From: Agilicoccus flavus | Lineage (GTDB): Bacteria > Actinomycetota > Actinomycetes > Actinomycetales > Dermatophilaceae | Direction of reading: 5' to 3' | NCBI RefSeq assembly: GCF_014857905.1 | Contig: NZ_JACYXE010000001.1 | Coordinates: 620,001 to 684,000 of the forward strand | Length of the DNA: 64,000 bases | Shown: piece by piece, positions 41,577 through 50,467 of the stretch | Position numbering within the stretch: position 1 is the stretch's first letter | Layout: each line of letters begins with the position of its first letter | The notes under the pieces: generated by a model | What the model saw: only the letters and a program-made list of their open reading frames with translations | Databases searched by the model: none | Told to the model about the DNA's origin: nothing | Position numbers and translations under genes: made by a program

Positions 41577-42518
41577 TCAGGACGCGGCCGGCGGCTCCGC
41601 ACCGAGGAGGCGCCCCGACCGGCCACGGGGTCGCAGTCGGACGGGCGGCAGCGGCGGGGCGGGAAGCCGCCCACCGGGATACCCGGGCACCTCCCCGAAC
41701 CGGTCGCTCGCCGCCTCCCACTGGTCGCGGGCCCGCACGATGCCCTCGTGGTCCGGCGCCATGAAGTTCCACCACATGACGACCTCGTCCTCGAAGGGCT
41801 CGCCGCCGAGGAGGACGAGTCGGGCGCCGTCGCTCCCGGCGGTCAGCCGGAGCGAGGAGGGACCCGGGTCGATCACGCCGAGCTCGCCGGGCGCCAGGGT
41901 GGTCCCCTCGACCGCGACCTCGCCGGTGTCGAGCAGGACGGCGTGCTCGAACGCCGGGTCGACGTCGACCGCGGCCGAGACGCCGGGGTCCAGGTCGAGC
42001 TGAGCGCCGAGCAGCGCCGTCGCCGTGCGGACCGGGGACGCCCGACCGAGCAGGGACCCGACGAAGACCCGCGCCCGCAGCCCGTCCCGCTCGATCACCG
42101 GCGGCGCGTGGTGCTGGAAGCCTCGGGCGCACTCTCCCGCGTCGGCCGGCAGGGCGATCCACAGCTGGACGCCGTGCAACACGGCGCTCGCCCCGGTGGA
42201 GACCTCGGAGTGGGCGATGCCGTGCCCGGCCGTCATGAGATTGACCTCGCCCGGACGGACCGTGCCGACGACGCCGGCGGAATCGCGGTGCTCGATCTCG
42301 CCCTCGAAGAGCCAGGACACCGTGGCGAGGCCGGTGTGCGGGTGCGGCGGCACGTCCATCCCGGAGTCGGGGCCGACGTCGCAGGGGCCGTAGTGGTCGG
42401 CGAAGCACCAGGCCCCGACGAAGGATCGCTCCCGGTGCGGAAGCGTGCGCCGGACGTCGAGCGCCCGGGTCCCCCCGAGGGGGACCTCCCGGGGGGTCAG
42501 CACCTGCACGGTCGTCAT
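41577..42518 (-). CDS. Pirin family protein
   Basis: This 313-residue bicupin has the pirin signature near the start: SFVGAWCFADHYGP, then VPPHPHTGLATVSWLFEGEI. Metal ligands are the two His of PHPHTG and the His/Glu of GHGIAHSE. A C-terminal cupin and a Pro/Arg-rich tail follow. Bacterial pirins are quercetinase-like oxygenases or redox-sensing regulators; the role here is unknown. It converges on the Nramp-like gene with a 31-base gap and lies upstream of nothing obvious on its own strand. Confidence 0.88.
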   Translation of the reverse strand: MTTVQVLTPREVPLGGTRALDVRRTLPHRERSFVGAWCFADHYGPCDVGPDSGMDVPPHPHTGLATVSWLFEGEIEHRDSAGVVGTVRPGEVNLMTAGHGIAHSEVSTGASAVLHGVQLWIALPADAGECARGFQHHAPPVIERDGLRARVFVGSLLGRASPVRTATALLGAQLDLDPGVSAAVDVDPAFEHAVLLDTGEVAVEGTTLAPGELGVIDPGPSSLRLTAGSDGARLVLLGGEPFEDEVVMWWNFMAPDHEGIVRARDQWEAASDRFGEVPGYPGGRLPAPPLPPVRLRPRGRSGRLLGAEPPAAS

Positions 42519-42555
42519 CGTTCGATCCTCGCAGCCCGGCCCGGCCGGGGCCCGA

Positions 42556-42906
42556 TCACCCGGACAGCGTGCCGATCTTGAAGCCGGAGAGCCGCTGCTG
42601 CGGCGTGGTGTCGCCGCTGTGCTGCCCGGTGAACGCGGACGTGCCGTCCTTGCCGCACAGGCCGCGAATGCGGTCCTCGCCGCCGGGGTGCTGCCCGATC
42701 CACGAGGTGACGTCGTAGACGGAGCCGTCGATCGCGGTCCAGCACGACGAGTCGGAGGCGTGCTGCGCCACCTCGCTCATCGCGTAGCTGCCGGTGGCGG
42801 CGGCGGTCGGGGAGGCCGGCGTGGCGCTCTGGTCGGAGGGGCTGGAGCAGGCGGTCGCGGCGGCGGCCACGAGGGCCAGGCCGAGCAGGGGGAGCGGTCG
42901 CTTCAC
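42556..42906 (-). CDS. Cytochrome b5-like heme-binding lipoprotein
   Basis: This 116-residue protein has a signal peptide ending in ATAC (lipid Cys at 20), a Ser/Thr/Pro/Ala spacer and a cytochrome b5-like domain from about residue 42. The heme motif is HPGG (His73) and the second axial His is probably His96 in FTGQHSGD. Two further Cys (55 and 84) could pair, which fits an extracellular location. It is probably a surface electron carrier. GTG 42906 follows GAAGGA by 10 bases. It lies just downstream of the NRPS-like gene on the same strand, with a 74-base gap. Confidence 0.83.
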   Translation of the reverse strand: MKRPLPLLGLALVAAAATACSSPSDQSATPASPTAAATGSYAMSEVAQHASDSSCWTAIDGSVYDVTSWIGQHPGGEDRIRGLCGKDGTSAFTGQHSGDTTPQQRLSGFKIGTLSG

Positions 42907-42980
42907 GGTGGTGGTCCTTCCCGGGACGAGCGGTGCGGACCCCCATTGTCCGCCACGGGCCTGGACGCCCCCCGGGCGCC

Positions 42981-45578
42981 TCAGGCCGTGCGCCGGTCGG
43001 GCACCACGGTGAGCCGCGACGTGAGGCCGCCCCGGGCCTGCGCGAGCGCGTCCGTGATGATCGCGGCCACGTCCTTCGCGTGCGGGTCGCGCAGCATCGA
43101 CATGTGGTCGCCACCGGTGTGGTGCAGGGTCCACGGCCCGGCCAGGTGGGGGCCCCACTGCATGCGGGCCTCCTGGTCCTCGCTCTCGGCGACGACGACG
43201 ACGGCGCGGCCCTCGTACGGCGTGGTCCGGTAGCGGTGGGCGAGCGCCCGGCTCTGGGCGTGGAAGCGCCAGAACTGGCCGAGGCCGGGCGTCGGCACGA
43301 GGCCGGTGACGGCGAGCCCGACGACGTCGCGCACGCGGCGGACCAGACTGCGCGGCGGCAGCGGCGGGAGCACGTCGGGGTCGGGCGGGAAGGAGTCGAG
43401 CTCGATGAGCAGCCCCACCTCCTCGCCCGCCCGGCGGAGCTGCTGCGCCATCTCGAGGGCCACGACGCCCCCGAAGGAGTGGCCGGCGAGGTAGTACGGC
43501 CCGGCGGGCTGGATCGCCTTGATCGAGGCGATGTTGCGCCGGGCGGCCGCCGGGATCGACCAGTCGGGCAGGCCGCGTCGCTCGAGCGCGTGACTGTGCA
43601 GGGCCCAGCACGGCTGGTCCTCCGGCAGGTGCCGCGCGATGGGCACGAAGCCGACACCGAGCCCGCCGCCGCCGGCCACGAGGAACAGCGGCGGGAGCGA
43701 CCCGCCCGGGCGCAGCTCCGTGATCGTCTGTCGCGCGCGATCCGGCCGGCGCTTGAGGTTGCGTGAGTATTCGGCGAGCGTCGGGGTGGCCGCAAGCATG
43801 GAGGAGGTCACGTCCTCGGCGGACACGCCGAGGTCGGTGACGACCCGCTCCGTCAGTTCCTCTGCGGCGAGGGAGTCACCGCCCAGCTCGAAGAAGTCGC
43901 CGTGGCGGCCCACCTCCTCGACGTCGAGGACGTCGGCCCAGACCGCCGCGACGAGCCGCTCCCACTCGGTGATGGGCAGCTCGCCCACCTCGATCGTGGG
44001 GGCCGGGGGCAGGGCGGAGCGATCGAGCTTGCCGCGTTCGGTGCGCGGCAGGGCGGCGAGGAAGACGACCGCCTCGGGCACGAGGTGACCGGGCAGCAGG
44101 CCCCGGAGGGCGGCCCTGGTGGCGGCGCCACTCGGACGCTCGGCCCGCGAGACGACGTAGGAGACGAGCCGGTACTGACCGGTGTCACCGCGGGGCACGC
44201 CGACCGTGAGGGCCTCGGCCACGTCGTCGAGGGTGAACAGCGCGGCATCGACCTCGCCGGGCTCGACGAGGTAGCCGCGCACCTTGACGGAGTGGTCGCG
44301 CCGGCCGAGAAGGGTGAGCCGCTCCCGGCCCGAGCCCACCTCGGTCTCGACGACGCCGACGTCACTCGTGCGGTAGCGGCGGCGACCGTCGGGCAGGTCG
44401 GTGAACGCGGCGGCGGTCGCGGCGTCATTGCCCCAGTAGCCGGACGCCACGAAGTCGCGGGTGACGGTGACGACCCCGGAACCCGGGACGCGGCTGGTGG
44501 GCGTCGCGTCGTCGGTCCACGCGTCGACGTCGTCGGCGACGACCTCGATGCGGGTGTGCCCGACAGCGGTGCCGACGGGCAGCGGCCCGGTGAGCCGCGG
44601 GTGGTCGGCGTCGACGACGTACTCGCAGATGAGCCCCGTCTCGGAGGAGCCGTAGCGGTTGCGCAGCACGCAGGTGCTTGGCAGGAGCGGCCGCAGCGCC
44701 TCGACGTCCCGGCCGTGGGCGGCCTCGCCCGCGATCGTCACCGACCGCAGGCCCGCGAGCTGCCCGGGCGTCGGCCCGGCGGCGACGAAGGCGCGCAGGA
44801 TGGCGGGGCTCGTGTGCATGATCGTCGCGCCCGAGGAGACGAGGAACGGCGCGAGACCGCCGATGCCACGCCCGCGGCTGTCGTACAGGCGCATCTCGCT
44901 GCCGACGACGAGGCCGGCGACGGTGACCATGAGACCGGCGTGGAACGCCGTCGGCAGGGTGTGGGCGATGACGTCGTCGGCGTCGTAGCAGCCGGTGGCG
45001 ATGGAGTTGTCCCACGCGTCGGCCACGAGCATCCGCTGGTCGTTGACGACGATCTTCGGCACCCCGGTCGAGCCGGAGGTGAAGGCGAGGACGGCCGGGC
45101 CGGCCGGGTCGACCGGCTCGTCCCACAGCGCCTCGGCGGGAGCGGGCGACAGGCCGGACCACGGCTGGGTCGGGGCGCCGAGCTCGCCGGCGAGCTCGGT
45201 GAGGTCGTCGGCGGCGAGGACGAGGCGCGCACCGGCGCGCTCGACGAACTGGGCGAGGCGCGGGCCGGGGGTGCGGGCGTCGAGGACGAGCAGCGGACGA
45301 CCGGAGGCGATGACGCCGAGGATGGCCGCGACGGCGGCGGTGGTGTGTCCGAAGAGGACGGCGACCGGGGCGTCCGCCGGGGTCCGGCGATCGACGCCGG
45401 CGCGGACCGCGGCGGCCTGCGCCGCGAGGTCGGCGTACGTGAGGGCGCCCTCGGAGTCGGTGACGGCCACCGCGTCGGGGATCGCACCGACGACGGTCCG
45501 GAACCGCGCGACGACCCCGCCCGCAGCGTCGGCGTCCGACAGGGGGATGAGGTCTCGACGTCCGCTCGTGCCGTTCAT
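42981..45578 (-). CDS. NRPS-like single-module enzyme, A-PCP-TE
   Basis: This 865-residue enzyme has an adenylation domain (about 15-520; core motif AFTSGSTGVPK at 165-175, YGSSETG 309-315, YRTSDVG 402-408, final Lys in RGKLDR), a carrier domain with FFELGGDSL (phosphopantetheine Ser569) and a thioesterase with GHSFGG (Ser701), Asp728 and His825. There is no condensation domain, so it activates one acid and releases it by hydrolysis, cyclisation or transfer. At core A4, where amino-acid domains have FDxS, it reads FHAG: the Asp that holds the alpha-amino group is His213. This suggests a substrate that is not an ordinary amino acid. GGAAGGG precedes ATG 45578. Confidence 0.85.
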   Translation of the reverse strand: MNGTSGRRDLIPLSDADAAGGVVARFRTVVGAIPDAVAVTDSEGALTYADLAAQAAAVRAGVDRRTPADAPVAVLFGHTTAAVAAILGVIASGRPLLVLDARTPGPRLAQFVERAGARLVLAADDLTELAGELGAPTQPWSGLSPAPAEALWDEPVDPAGPAVLAFTSGSTGVPKIVVNDQRMLVADAWDNSIATGCYDADDVIAHTLPTAFHAGLMVTVAGLVVGSEMRLYDSRGRGIGGLAPFLVSSGATIMHTSPAILRAFVAAGPTPGQLAGLRSVTIAGEAAHGRDVEALRPLLPSTCVLRNRYGSSETGLICEYVVDADHPRLTGPLPVGTAVGHTRIEVVADDVDAWTDDATPTSRVPGSGVVTVTRDFVASGYWGNDAATAAAFTDLPDGRRRYRTSDVGVVETEVGSGRERLTLLGRRDHSVKVRGYLVEPGEVDAALFTLDDVAEALTVGVPRGDTGQYRLVSYVVSRAERPSGAATRAALRGLLPGHLVPEAVVFLAALPRTERGKLDRSALPPAPTIEVGELPITEWERLVAAVWADVLDVEEVGRHGDFFELGGDSLAAEELTERVVTDLGVSAEDVTSSMLAATPTLAEYSRNLKRRPDRARQTITELRPGGSLPPLFLVAGGGGLGVGFVPIARHLPEDQPCWALHSHALERRGLPDWSIPAAARRNIASIKAIQPAGPYYLAGHSFGGVVALEMAQQLRRAGEEVGLLIELDSFPPDPDVLPPLPPRSLVRRVRDVVGLAVTGLVPTPGLGQFWRFHAQSRALAHRYRTTPYEGRAVVVVAESEDQEARMQWGPHLAGPWTLHHTGGDHMSMLRDPHAKDVAAIITDALAQARGGLTSRLTVVPDRRTA

Positions 45579-45882
45579 GTGTGTCCCTTCCTGGGCCCTC
45601 ACCGGCCGCCCGAGATCGGGGGGCTCGCCGGTCCGCCCGCGAGACCGGCGCGACGCGACACGGAGGGGGCGTCGAGCACGTCCAGCGTAGGAGCCGCTCT
45701 CCCCGGTGTGGTCACCCCTCGTAAACATCGGGGACCGCCTCCGACGACCTTGTCGGTGGCGGCTGCCAGGATGCAGGGACGAGTCGACGTGGCGACGCGA
45801 ACCGGGCCGGCGGGCCGTGTGACCGGCGGGAAATGTCGTGAACTGTCATGACGTGCACGGACATCGAAGAGGGGAGGCGCTC
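45579..45882. promoter_or_regulatory. Divergent promoter region between the NRPS-like and nuclease-helicase genes
   Basis: This 304-base gap holds no gene. On the minus strand TACGCT (45684-45689) is a -10 candidate 105 bases before the NRPS-like start. On the plus strand GGGGAGG at 45871-45877 is the ribosome site of the next gene. I saw no operator or repeat. Confidence 0.4.
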
Positions 45883-48800
45883 GTGCGGCGAGTGGGCGGG
45901 CGGTTGGTCCTGAGCGCGACCGACCTGACGAAACACCTGACGTGTGCGCACGTGACGACGCTCGACCTGGCCGAGCTCGACGAGCCCGATCCCCCGGTCC
46001 CCGCGGGCCCCGACGACGCCCTCGACCTCGTGTTCGCCAAGGGCATCGACCACGAGGAGGCCTACCTCGCGCGCCTCGATGCGGCGGGCCGTCAGGTCGT
46101 GCACATCGGCGGGTCGGGCCCCGCGGCCGCCGAGCAGACCCTGGCGGCGATGGCCGTCGGCGCGGACGTCGTCTACCAGGGGGTACTCGACGAGCGCGGG
46201 TGGACCGGGACGGCCGACTTCCTCCTGCGCCGCGAGTGCCCCGACGAGCCGAGCCGGTTCGGGCCGTGGCGCTACGACCTCGCCGACACCAAGCTGGCCC
46301 GGCGCCTGGAGGTGCCGGCGCTGCTGCAGATGGCCTCGTACGCCGAGCGGCTGGCCCACCTGCAGGACGTCCCCCCGGCCGACCTCGTCGTCGTCGCGGG
46401 CGACGGGCAGGAGCACCGGTGGGCGTGGGCCGACGTCCGCGCCTACGCCCGCCGCGCGTCGGCCCGGCTCGAGAGCGCGGTGGCCCGGACGGGGCTGCTC
46501 GGGCCCGACACCCGGCCCGTGCCGGTGCCGCACTGCAAGCAGTGCCGGTGGTCGCGGCACTGCGCGCAGCAGTGGGAGGACGCCGACGACCTCGCGCTCG
46601 TCGCCGGAATGCGCAGCAGTGCGCGCGAGGCGCTGCGGGCGGCGGGCATCGAGACCCTCCAGGCGCTGGCCGAGGCCGACGTCGCCGACGTGACCGCGGC
46701 GATCGGGGGGCCCGCGGGTCGCAAGCTGCACCGGCAGGCCGGGCTGCAGCTCGCCGAGCGCCGGACGGGTTCCCCCGCCTACGAGCTGCTCCCCCACCAG
46801 CGCGGCCTCGGCCTCGACCAGTTGCCGGCGCCGCATCCCGACGACGTCTACCTCGACTTCGAGGGCGACCCCTGGGCGAACGGGGGCGCCGGCCTCGAGT
46901 ACCTCGCGGGGCTCTCCGACCGCCGGGGCGGCTTCCACACGTGGTGGGCCCACGACCCGGCGCAGGAGAAGCTCCTGCTCGAGCGGCTCGTCGACGACCT
47001 CACCGCGCGGGTGGCCGCCTCCCCCGGGATGCACGTCTACCACTACGCCCCGTACGAGCGGACGGCCCTCACGCGCCTCGCCGGACGGTACGGGACGCGC
47101 GAGTCCGCGGTCGACGACCTCCTGCGCGACGGGGTCCTCGTCGACCTGTTCGCCGTCGTGCGGCAGTCGCTGCGGATCAGCAAGAGCTCGTACTCGATCA
47201 AGAAGCTCGAGGCGTTCTACTGGGCGCACACCCGCACGGCGGCCGAGGGCGAGGTCGCCGACGCCCTCAGCTCGGTCGTCGAGTACGAGAAGTGGCTGCA
47301 GCACGGGCGGCCCGGGACCCTCGAGGCCATTGCCCGGTACAACGAGCAGGACTGCCTCTCGACCCTGGCGCTGCACGAGTGGCTCGAGCAGCGGCGGGCG
47401 GAGGCGGCCGGGCGCGGCGACGACCTCACCCGACCCGAGGAGCGGGCCGCCTCTCTCGACCGCGCCGCCGCCGAGAAGGCGGAGGCCAGGCGGGCCGGCC
47501 TGTCCGCCGAGGAGGCCGACGAGAACGAGGTGGCCGACGCCCTGCGCGCGGCCGGCGACCCCCTCATGGCGGCGTGCGTCGGCTGGCACCGCCGGGAGGC
47601 GCGGCCGCAGTGGTGGGAGTACTTCCGCTACGGCGACCTCTCGACCGAGGACCTCGTCGCCGATCCGAAGACCCTCGGCGGCCTCGAGGCGCCCGAGCAC
47701 GTGCGGGACGTCCTCGACGCGAAGGGCCGGCGGGTGACCTCCAAGGTGTGGCGGTACGCGATGCCGCCACAGGAGTACGCGGGCGCCGTGGGCGCGGCCC
47801 TGCCGTGCGTCGACACGCACGTCGGGATGGGCACGCTCGTCGCGTTCGATCCGGTGGCGGGCTGGGCGGAGTTTAGCCGGGGCGCGAAGGCCGACCCGGT
47901 GCCCGCCCGGGCCGCCGGGCTCCCGGGCCCGATCGACGACTCGGCGATGCGGGCGGCCCTGCGACGCACGGGCCGCGACCTGCTGGCGGGGAGCCGGGGC
48001 AGCGCCGGCGGGGCGCTGCTGCGCGGCGACGTCCCCGACGCCGCCGACCTCGCCCCGCGAGAGGGCGAGTCGGCCGCCGACGTCGTCGTCCGGGTCGGAC
48101 GGGGCCTGCACGGGCAGGTGCTCGCGGTCCAGGGGCCGCCGGGAACGGGCAAGACGACGGCCGCGTCGGCCCTGATCCGGGCGCTGCTCGACGACGGCCG
48201 GACCGTCGGGGTCACGGCCCTGTCGCACGCCGTCATCGGCAACCTCCTCGATGCGGTGGGGCGGCCCGCGCTGCAGAAGACGGGAAGCAAGGCCGGCCGG
48301 GTCCGCGGCGAGGTCGAGGAGACCGGCGACACCGGCCGCATCGTCGCGGACCTCGCCGACGGGCGCGCCCGGCTCGTCGGCGGAACGGCCTGGCTGTGGT
48401 CCCGCCCCGAGTTGGCCGAGGCGGTCGACGTCCTCGTCGTCGACGAGGCGGGGCAGTTCTCGCTCGCCAACGCGATCGCCGCGGCCGGCTGCGCGCGATC
48501 GGTGGTCCTGCTCGGCGACCCGCAGCAGCTCACGCAGCCCACCCGTGCGACGCACCCCGACGGCGGCGACGTCTCCGCGCTGCAGCACCTCATCGGCGAG
48601 CACGACACGATCCCCGCCGACGTCGGGGTCTTCCTCGACCGCACGTGGCGCATGCACCCCGAGCTCGCCTCGTTCGTCTCGGAGCTGTCGTACGAGGGGC
48701 GGCTGCGTCCCACGCCGGGCCGCGAGGTGCAGCGGGTCACCCCCGCTCCCGGGGCGCGCGGCCCCGCCGCGCGACTGCCCGGCGCCGGCTTGGCCTGGCT

Positions 48801-49278
48801 GCCCGTCGAGCACGCGGGCAACGTCGCCGACTCCCCGGAGGAGGCCCGCGTCGTGGCCGACCTCGTCTCCGGGCTCGTCGGGGGCGAGTTCGTCGGGCTC
48901 GACCCCGAGGGGCAGCCGCTCACCCGGCCGCTCACCCTCGACGACGTCCTCGTCGTCGCCCCGTTCAACGCCCACGTCGCCCGGCTCGCGGCGGCGCTGC
49001 CCGAGGGTGCGCGGGTCGGCACCGTCGACCGGTTCCAGGGCCAGGAGGCTCCCGTCGTCGTCTACGCGATGGGCAGCTCCGACGCCGACCTCGCCCCCCG
49101 CGGCGTGGGCTTCCTGTTCGACCTGCACCGGCTCAACGTCGCCGTCTCCCGCGCCAAGGCGCTCGCGGTGCTCGTCGGCTCCCCCGCCCTGCTCGACGCG
49201 CCCGCCCGCTCCCCGCAGCAGGTGCGTCAGATCAACGCGATGTGCCGATTCGTCGAGCGGGCGACCCCGGTGGGGTGA
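45883..49278 (+). CDS. TM0106-type RecB-like nuclease fused to an SF1 helicase
   Basis: This 1131-residue protein has three parts. An N-terminal RecB-like nuclease (about 1-270) has LTCAHVTTL and CKQCRWSRHC, Cys spacing suggestive of an Fe-S cluster as in AddB or Dna2, and GTADFLL for the catalytic Asp. A middle RNase H-like 3'-5' exonuclease-type domain (about 320-510) starts VYLDFEGDPW. A C-terminal UPF1-like helicase has Walker A GPPGTGKTT, Walker B VVDEAGQFS, GDPQQL, and VGTVDRFQGQEAPVVVY with VAVSRAKALAVL. It is probably a DNA repair or RNA/DNA processing enzyme. GTG 45883 is preferred over GTG 45838 because GGGGAGG lies 5 bases upstream. Confidence 0.86.
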   Translation: MRRVGGRLVLSATDLTKHLTCAHVTTLDLAELDEPDPPVPAGPDDALDLVFAKGIDHEEAYLARLDAAGRQVVHIGGSGPAAAEQTLAAMAVGADVVYQGVLDERGWTGTADFLLRRECPDEPSRFGPWRYDLADTKLARRLEVPALLQMASYAERLAHLQDVPPADLVVVAGDGQEHRWAWADVRAYARRASARLESAVARTGLLGPDTRPVPVPHCKQCRWSRHCAQQWEDADDLALVAGMRSSAREALRAAGIETLQALAEADVADVTAAIGGPAGRKLHRQAGLQLAERRTGSPAYELLPHQRGLGLDQLPAPHPDDVYLDFEGDPWANGGAGLEYLAGLSDRRGGFHTWWAHDPAQEKLLLERLVDDLTARVAASPGMHVYHYAPYERTALTRLAGRYGTRESAVDDLLRDGVLVDLFAVVRQSLRISKSSYSIKKLEAFYWAHTRTAAEGEVADALSSVVEYEKWLQHGRPGTLEAIARYNEQDCLSTLALHEWLEQRRAEAAGRGDDLTRPEERAASLDRAAAEKAEARRAGLSAEEADENEVADALRAAGDPLMAACVGWHRREARPQWWEYFRYGDLSTEDLVADPKTLGGLEAPEHVRDVLDAKGRRVTSKVWRYAMPPQEYAGAVGAALPCVDTHVGMGTLVAFDPVAGWAEFSRGAKADPVPARAAGLPGPIDDSAMRAALRRTGRDLLAGSRGSAGGALLRGDVPDAADLAPREGESAADVVVRVGRGLHGQVLAVQGPPGTGKTTAASALIRALLDDGRTVGVTALSHAVIGNLLDAVGRPALQKTGSKAGRVRGEVEETGDTGRIVADLADGRARLVGGTAWLWSRPELAEAVDVLVVDEAGQFSLANAIAAAGCARSVVLLGDPQQLTQPTRATHPDGGDVSALQHLIGEHDTIPADVGVFLDRTWRMHPELASFVSELSYEGRLRPTPGREVQRVTPAPGARGPAARLPGAGLAWLPVEHAGNVADSPEEARVVADLVSGLVGGEFVGLDPEGQPLTRPLTLDDVLVVAPFNAHVARLAAALPEGARVGTVDRFQGQEAPVVVYAMGSSDADLAPRGVGFLFDLHRLNVAVSRAKALAVLVGSPALLDAPARSPQQVRQINAMCRFVERATPVG

Positions 49279-49337
49279 GGCCGCCGGCGACGACGAACCC
49301 TGGACCGCGCGCACCCTGCCCCGGTCCGCCACCGTCC

Positions 49338-49343
49338 TACGCT
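49338..49343 (+). promoter_or_regulatory. Leaderless -10 (TACGCT) for the MBL-fold gene
   Basis: TACGCT ends 6 bases before ATG 49350, with no ribosome site between. Confidence 0.5.
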
Positions 49344-49349
49344 CGGGGC

Positions 49350-50024
49350 ATGAGCGAGCGCATCGACACCCCTGACGTCATCATCCGCCGGATCTCCGTG
49401 TCCGACATGGACAACAACGTCTACCTCCTCACCGCGAGGGCCACCGGCGTCCGCGTGCTGATCGACGCGGCCGACGATCCCGAGGCGATCGCGGCGCTCC
49501 TCCAGGAGTCACTCCACGAGTCGGCGTCCGACGCCGGCGGGGGCGGCGAGGCCGACGGGGCCCCGGCGCTCCACGCGATCTGCACGACGCACTCCCACTG
49601 GGACCACGTGCGGGCCCTGCCGCAGGTCGCGGCGACGACGGGGGCGACCACGATGGCGGGGGCCGACGACGCCGGCGACATCGAGCACCCGACGCGGCGG
49701 CCCCTGCACCACGGCGACGTCGTCGAGGTCGGGCGGGTGTGCCTGGAGGCGATCCACCTGCGCGGCCACACGCCCGGCTCCATCGCGTTCCTGCTGCGGA
49801 CGCCCGACGGCCCGGACCACCTCTTCTCGGGCGACTCGCTGTTCCCCGGCGGTGTGGGCAAGACGAACAGCCCCGCCGACTTCCGGTCCCTGCTCGACGA
49901 CGTCGAGGAGCGGCTGTTCGACGCCCTGCCCGACGACACGGTCGTCCACCCCGGCCACGGCGCGGCCACCACCATCGGTGCCGAGCGCCCCCACCTGGCG
50001 GAGTGGCGCGAGCGGGGGTGGTGA
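49350..50024 (+). CDS. Metallo-beta-lactamase-fold hydrolase
   Basis: This 224-residue MBL-fold protein resembles glyoxalase II-like hydrolases. It has the dinuclear zinc motif THSHWDH (HxHxDH), the third His in LRGHTPGS, the bridging Asp in LFSGDSLFPGG and the last His in VVHPGHGAATTIG. Substrates of such stand-alone enzymes range from hydroxyacyl-glutathione to other thioesters or lactones. Glutathione is absent from most actinobacteria, so a mycothiol thioester is one possibility. The gene appears to be monocistronic and leaderless. Confidence 0.87.
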   Translation: MSERIDTPDVIIRRISVSDMDNNVYLLTARATGVRVLIDAADDPEAIAALLQESLHESASDAGGGGEADGAPALHAICTTHSHWDHVRALPQVAATTGATTMAGADDAGDIEHPTRRPLHHGDVVEVGRVCLEAIHLRGHTPGSIAFLLRTPDGPDHLFSGDSLFPGGVGKTNSPADFRSLLDDVEERLFDALPDDTVVHPGHGAATTIGAERPHLAEWRERGW

Positions 50025-50054
50025 GCGTCGGCCGGCGCGCGGCCGGGCCGGCCG

Positions 50055-50252
50055 TCAGCGCTTGGCGCCGCGGCTCACGCCCCACAGGGTCCCGGCGCCG
50101 AGGAAGAACACGAGCAGGATCCACGGCAGCGCGGCGAAGACGTCCCACTGCTTGATCGCGAGGATGACGACCGAGGCCAGGACGAGGACGACGAGCCCGA
50201 CGGACGCGTGCATTCCGGAGACTCCGCGGCGAGGGGTGGGGTCGATGGTCAT
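50055..50252 (-). CDS. Small two-span membrane protein
   Basis: This 65-residue protein starts MTIDPTPRRGVSGMHASVG, has two hydrophobic segments (VGLVVLVLASVVILAI and WILLVFFLGAGTLWG) separated by a short polar turn, and ends SRGAKR. The ATG at 50252 follows GGAAGGG; longer in-frame starts would add uncharged, Cys-containing residues without homology. No family was recognised. It converges on the MBL gene with a 30-base gap. Confidence 0.65.
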   Translation of the reverse strand: MTIDPTPRRGVSGMHASVGLVVLVLASVVILAIKQWDVFAALPWILLVFFLGAGTLWGVSRGAKR

Positions 50253-50467
50253 GAGGGAGGCCCTTCCGTGGTTCGCGAGCCGTGCGATGCCGTCAGACTT
50301 ACCGTGGTCCAGTGCGGGAGCGCACCCCTGCCGAGCCGTCTTCACCGATTGTTCGTTCGCCGATCGCCCTCCCGTGGCCCACGTGAACCCAATGCACCCC
50401 GGCACCGGACACGACCGGGGGACAACGACATCCGACGCCTCTCGGCGCCGGGGACGGCGGTGACGGC

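Noticed and set aside
45838-45882. Earlier GTG start for the nuclease-helicase
   Set aside because: No ribosome site precedes it, whereas GGGGAGG sits 5 bases before GTG 45883 and the conserved domain begins soon after.
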